Assembly (NCBI GenBank): GCA_045638465.1
Contig: JAZUBK010000040.1
Location: 1-43,027 of the forward strand
From: CAKVLS01 sp045638465
GTDB lineage: Bacteria; Bacillota; Clostridia; Christensenellales; UBA1242
Length of the DNA: 43,027 bases
Direction: 5' to 3'
Positions 40,437 through 43,027 of the stretch are shown one piece after another; positions within the stretch are counted from its first letter, which is position 1; each line of letters opens with the position of its first letter. The position numbers and the translations under genes are program-made. The notes under the pieces are model-generated. The model saw only the letters and a list, made by a program, of their open reading frames with translations. It did not search any database and was not told the DNA's origin.

Positions 40437-41871
40437 AGAACGTAGTAAAATCATTTTGCAAAGATACAAAAATCTTTCTATAGCTCCTTACAAAGAAGAA
40501 ACTATTAAAAAATCGAAAACAAATATATTCACGAAGAAATTTTGGATTTACAGTTCATGTGCAGCTGTTGTTATACTTAGCGCTATATTAGGCCTTGTAT
40601 TTGGTCTAAAAGGTAATGGTAACAATAACAACCCGTTTAATCTGGATAATATGTATATAGCCAATTTTAGCAACTACAAAGCCTTTGGCGCTGCCACCGA
40701 AACTTCTGAGCAAGTAAACACTGTAAGACTTGCGGGTAAAGGCCAGGGCAAAAAATATATGGTGGGAATAACCGAAGACGGCGAAGTAGAAAAAGTAAAA
40801 GTGTCAAAAACCGAAGATGGCGAAGGTCAAGAAATTAAATGGGATCTAGTATGTATGCAGTCTTACAAAAACTTTACAATCGCCACATACACAACATGGG
40901 CTACTACAGGGACTGTGTTTGAGATTGGTAAAGGTTTGAGGACAGTAATTATTGATAATCGCACAGGTAAGATATTTTCTTTAGATGAGTTGCATGACTT
41001 TAGTATTAATAATTATACTAGTATCAATATTTATAGTGACGTGCGCTACAAAAACTACGCAAGTCCTTTCCCTTATTATGCAGAAGGGTTTGAAAGCAAT
41101 GATAGTATATATTTTTATACCATCGAAAGCGGCTATCCAAAGAGTTTTTATAAAGCAACCATTGAAAACGGCGACCTAAAAATAAAGGAAATGTTTGACA
41201 TTTCTGCTGGTAGTAATATGGTAGACATAAACATAGAGAATACTTTTGTTGATAAATACAACAATATTTATCTAAGAAGTGGATATCGTAGTGGTATTTA
41301 TCAATATATGATTACATCTCAAGGTATGCTAAAAAGCCTAGAAAAAGAAATTGTATTATCAGCTAATGGTATTGTGTATACAACTGATGGGGCTTATTGT
41401 CTAAACGAAACTGGCGAACTTGTTGCTAATACATTTGCAAATTACAATTTATTTGTCAGAAGGGACAATTTGATAAAAAAAATAGACAACACAGAATACT
41501 ATTATGATGGCGGAGAAAAAATAACAAAAATTGTATGGTCAAGCGATAGCGAATACACTTACGAAAAAATAACTGTAGAAAATTTAAACATCTCAAAAGC
41601 TTTTAAATATGCAATTACTGCAGACAAAATATTTATTATGCAAGATCAGGAGTTATTTTGTGTTGACATCACTGACGGCAAAAAGATTAGCAGTATTACT
41701 GATTACTTTTTTACATCTATAGGTACAGATTATCTTGGTAATGTAACTTTCGTTGCTCTAGATAGCTTTATGAACGATGTAAATGGCATAATAAAAAACG
41801 ACAACTCAATAGATATAAATATTGAAAAAAGAAAGTTTGAAGTTTATTACATCAAAGCTCTAAATGTATAA
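40423..41871 (+). CDS. Membrane-anchored protein, probable anti-sigma partner
   Basis: The 482-residue protein has a basic cytoplasmic part of about 38 residues, one membrane helix (FWIYSSCAAVVILSAILGLV) and an outside region of about 420 residues rich in beta strands, with repeated Tyr/Asp/Asn segments that suggest a propeller-like fold. The cytoplasmic part lacks the zinc motif of ZAS anti-sigmas and is short. Its overlap with the sigma gene and its topology point to an anti-sigma or sensor role (inference). Translation starts at ATG 40423 behind AAGGAGG. The function of the outer domain is not recognised. Confidence 0.7.
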   Translation: MKTNKERSKIILQRYKNLSIAPYKEETIKKSKTNIFTKKFWIYSSCAAVVILSAILGLVFGLKGNGNNNNPFNLDNMYIANFSNYKAFGAATETSEQVNTVRLAGKGQGKKYMVGITEDGEVEKVKVSKTEDGEGQEIKWDLVCMQSYKNFTIATYTTWATTGTVFEIGKGLRTVIIDNRTGKIFSLDELHDFSINNYTSINIYSDVRYKNYASPFPYYAEGFESNDSIYFYTIESGYPKSFYKATIENGDLKIKEMFDISAGSNMVDINIENTFVDKYNNIYLRSGYRSGIYQYMITSQGMLKSLEKEIVLSANGIVYTTDGAYCLNETGELVANTFANYNLFVRRDNLIKKIDNTEYYYDGGEKITKIVWSSDSEYTYEKITVENLNISKAFKYAITADKIFIMQDQELFCVDITDGKKISSITDYFFTSIGTDYLGNVTFVALDSFMNDVNGIIKNDNSIDINIEKRKFEVYYIKALNV

Positions 41872-41876
41872 ACCCC

Positions 41877-41908
41877 AAAAAAGAACTAAACTGCTTTAGT
41901 TCTTTTTT
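41877..41908 (+). terminator. Terminator of the sigma operon
   Basis: AAAAAAGAACTAAA/TTTAGTTCTTTTTT with loop CTGC, differing from the cysS terminator only in the loop (CTAC there). Confidence 0.9.
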
Positions 41909-41932
41909 TATGTTTTTAAGGCTTTTTTGCTG

Positions 41933-41961
41933 TCATATTTTCTATACTTTGCTCATACAAT
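41933..41961 (+). promoter_or_regulatory. SigE-type sporulation promoter of yabP
   Basis: TCATATT (41933-41939), a 14-bp spacer and CATACAAT (41954-41961) fit the mother-cell SigE consensus of Bacillus and clostridia. AGGAGG at 41975-41980 then serves yabP. Confidence 0.75.
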
Positions 41962-41985
41962 ATACAAAAAAAGTAGGAGGAATAT

Positions 41986-42267
41986 ATGGCAGAAGAAGTA
42001 AAAGAAAAAAGAACTTTTAGCGAAAGCAAAGTAACACTTATTAATAGGTCAAACCTAGCAATAACAGGCGTAGAAAAAGTAGTTTCGGCGGCAAATAATG
42101 TTGTTAACCTTATTGTTTCGGGCTCTCCAATGTGTGTAGAAGGCACAAACCTATATGTGGCAAAACTTGATATTGACCAAGGTATAATTGTTTTGGAGGG
42201 GATTATAAGTGCTATAAAATATGGCCCACAAAAGAAAGGTTCGTTATTTAAGAGAATGTTAAAATAA
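41986..42267 (+). CDS. yabP: Sporulation protein YabP
   Basis: The 93-residue protein shows the YabP pattern: VTLINRSNLAITGVEKV, then NLIVSGSPMCVEGTNLYVAKLDIDQGIIVLEG. In Bacillus YabP is made in the mother cell and is needed with YabQ for spore cortex formation. The stop codon and the yabQ start overlap by one base. The SigE-type promoter upstream agrees with this role. Confidence 0.9.
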   Translation: MAEEVKEKRTFSESKVTLINRSNLAITGVEKVVSAANNVVNLIVSGSPMCVEGTNLYVAKLDIDQGIIVLEGIISAIKYGPQKKGSLFKRMLK

Positions 42268-42644
42268 TGTTATTTTTAGTTGGGTATAATAATTTTGCCT
42301 TTTTGGTGTTTTTATATGTAGGTCTTGTAGTTGGTATATTGTACGAAATAACAATATTTGTTTGCACAATCTGTAAAAATAACATTGTACTTCGTAATGT
42401 TTTTGACGTTTTGGTTGTGTTTTTGGGTGGGTTTGCCTTTATTTTTGCTCTAAATTATGCGGCTTTTGGTTATTTTAGGGTTTATCATTTGTTGACATTT
42501 TTTGCTGGTTTTATTTTTGAGAGAGCAAGTATTGGTTTTTTAGTTGCCAAAAGTTGCGAGTTTGTTTATAATAAAGTCATAAAATTATTTCGACAGATAA
42601 GGAGGAAGTGCCTTGACTCAAGAAAAACTAAAGACAATAGTTAA
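42267..42644 (+). CDS. yabQ: Spore cortex biosynthesis protein YabQ
   Basis: A 125-residue membrane protein with about four helices and a basic cytoplasmic tail (KVIKLFRQIRRKCLDSRK), matching YabQ in size, layout and place after yabP. YabQ is a forespore outer-membrane protein needed for the cortex in Bacillus. Its 3' end overlaps the next gene by 32 nt. Confidence 0.85.
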   Translation: MLFLVGYNNFAFLVFLYVGLVVGILYEITIFVCTICKNNIVLRNVFDVLVVFLGGFAFIFALNYAAFGYFRVYHLLTFFAGFIFERASIGFLVAKSCEFVYNKVIKLFRQIRRKCLDSRKTKDNS

Positions 42645-42885
42645 GCTTGTTACAGCAGGAGCGGTTGTTTTACTTGCTATTTTGCTTATATCACTTACAT
42701 ATCAATTTGTTGTTTTGTCTAACCTAAAAAGGCAAGAAGCCAACCTTGACGCTTCTATTCAAGATCTAAAAGAATACAATGTAGAATTAAACAACGAACT
42801 TGATTATTTCAACAATTCAGAGGCTCTAGAAGACTACTATAGGGCTAATGGATACTCAAAAGAGGGCGAAGTAAACATAAAATAA
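42613..42885 (+). CDS. divIC: DivIC/FtsB-family septum formation protein
   Basis: A 90-residue single-pass protein: a short inside part, one helix (AGAVVLLAILLISLTYQFVVL) and an outside coiled coil (LKRQEANLDASIQDLKEY...ELNNELDYF). This is the DivIC/FtsB form, part of the division complex with FtsL and DivIB. It begins at TTG 42613 behind AAGGAGG, inside yabQ. The same yabP-yabQ-divIC order occurs in Bacillus. As division needs it in growing cells, a promoter other than the SigE one must exist; none is obvious. Confidence 0.85.
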   Translation: MTQEKLKTIVKLVTAGAVVLLAILLISLTYQFVVLSNLKRQEANLDASIQDLKEYNVELNNELDYFNNSEALEDYYRANGYSKEGEVNIK

Positions 42886-42889
42886 AGAA

Positions 42890-42916
42890 AAAACTATAAA
42901 ATTATAGTTTTTTTTC
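42890..42916 (+). terminator. Terminator after divIC
   Basis: AAACTATA and TATAGTTT form a stem with loop AAAT, followed by eight or more T. Confidence 0.8.
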
Positions 42917-42927
42917 TTTGAAAAGTG

Positions 42928-42956
42928 TTGACAAACATTTTTTATTATTATATAAT
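42928..42956 (+). promoter_or_regulatory. Consensus promoter of tRNA-fMet
   Basis: TTGACA (42928-42933), a 17-bp spacer and TATAAT (42951-42956) match the sigma-A consensus fully, as expected for a strong stable-RNA promoter. A CCTAT/ATAGG hairpin lies in the leader. Confidence 0.9.
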
Positions 42957-42982
42957 GACAAAGCCTATGTGATAGGTTTTAT

Positions 42983-43027
42983 CGCGGGATGGAGCAGTAG
43001 GTAGCTCGTCGGGCTCATAACCCGAAG
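42983..43027 (+). tRNA. Initiator tRNA-fMet (CAT), cut by window end
   Basis: The 5' 45 nt are present. They start with CGCGGGATGGAGCAG and hold anticodon stem TCGGG-CTCATAA-CCCGA, with anticodon CAT and three G-C pairs next to the loop. That feature and the C at position 1 mark the initiator. The 3' part is outside the window. Confidence 0.92.

Noticed and set aside
1..43027. Insertion sequences, integrases or phage structural genes
   Set aside because: No transposase, integrase or phage gene was found among the translated frames, so mobility of the accessory block rests on the tRNA evidence alone.

Overview
The window looks like a chromosomal segment of a low-GC, spore-forming-lineage Bacillota (clostridial type, probably an uncultured gut lineage). 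The basis is AT-rich codon use, strong AGGAG ribosome binding sites, U-tailed terminators, the secA/prfB neighbourhood with a frameshifted RF2, yabP-yabQ-divIC behind a SigE-type promoter, and a bacterial glycogen operon. The taxonomic placement is inference; no rRNA is present.

Region 1 (1-9,100) is accessory. It holds the 3' part of an Apea/HEPN-type gene, tRNA-Thr(GGT), an unrecognised helical protein, a 912-residue SF1 helicase and a compact restriction-modification operon (two C5-cytosine methyltransferases plus an HNH endonuclease). The genes are visibly more AT-rich than the rest. TTGACARCA-type repeats flank the tRNA, and a decayed copy of the tRNA 5' half lies at 8863-8888, so the 1.2-8.9 kb interval may be an island inserted in tRNA-Thr. 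A possible orphan structured RNA and tRNA-Ser(TGA) end this region.

Region 2 (9.4-19.2 kb) starts with a broken OmpR-family response regulator and a small two-helix membrane protein. It continues with an acyltransferase-like protein, an MFS transporter, MgtE, an ABC exporter and a GNAT acetyltransferase. Then come a Cys/Asp/His-rich protein convergent with a heavy-metal exporter of the 10-TM family, and a 5'(3')-deoxyribonucleotidase.

Region 3 (19.2-29.7 kb) is housekeeping: recD2 (apparently leaderless) and comFC, then secA, a Nudix hydrolase, a phosphoesterase and prfB. After these come a small membrane protein, a TIM-barrel isomerase-like protein and, on the other strand, a RimK-like ATP-grasp protein.

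Region 4 (29.9-37.8 kb) is a glycogen operon: branching enzyme, glycogen synthase, phosphorylase and an alpha-amylase-family enzyme. No ADP-glucose pyrophosphorylase gene is in the window.

Region 5 (37.9-43.0 kb) has a MarR regulator with cysS, an ECF sigma factor with a membrane-anchored partner, the sporulation/division cluster yabP-yabQ-divIC, and the start of an initiator tRNA-fMet cut by the window edge.
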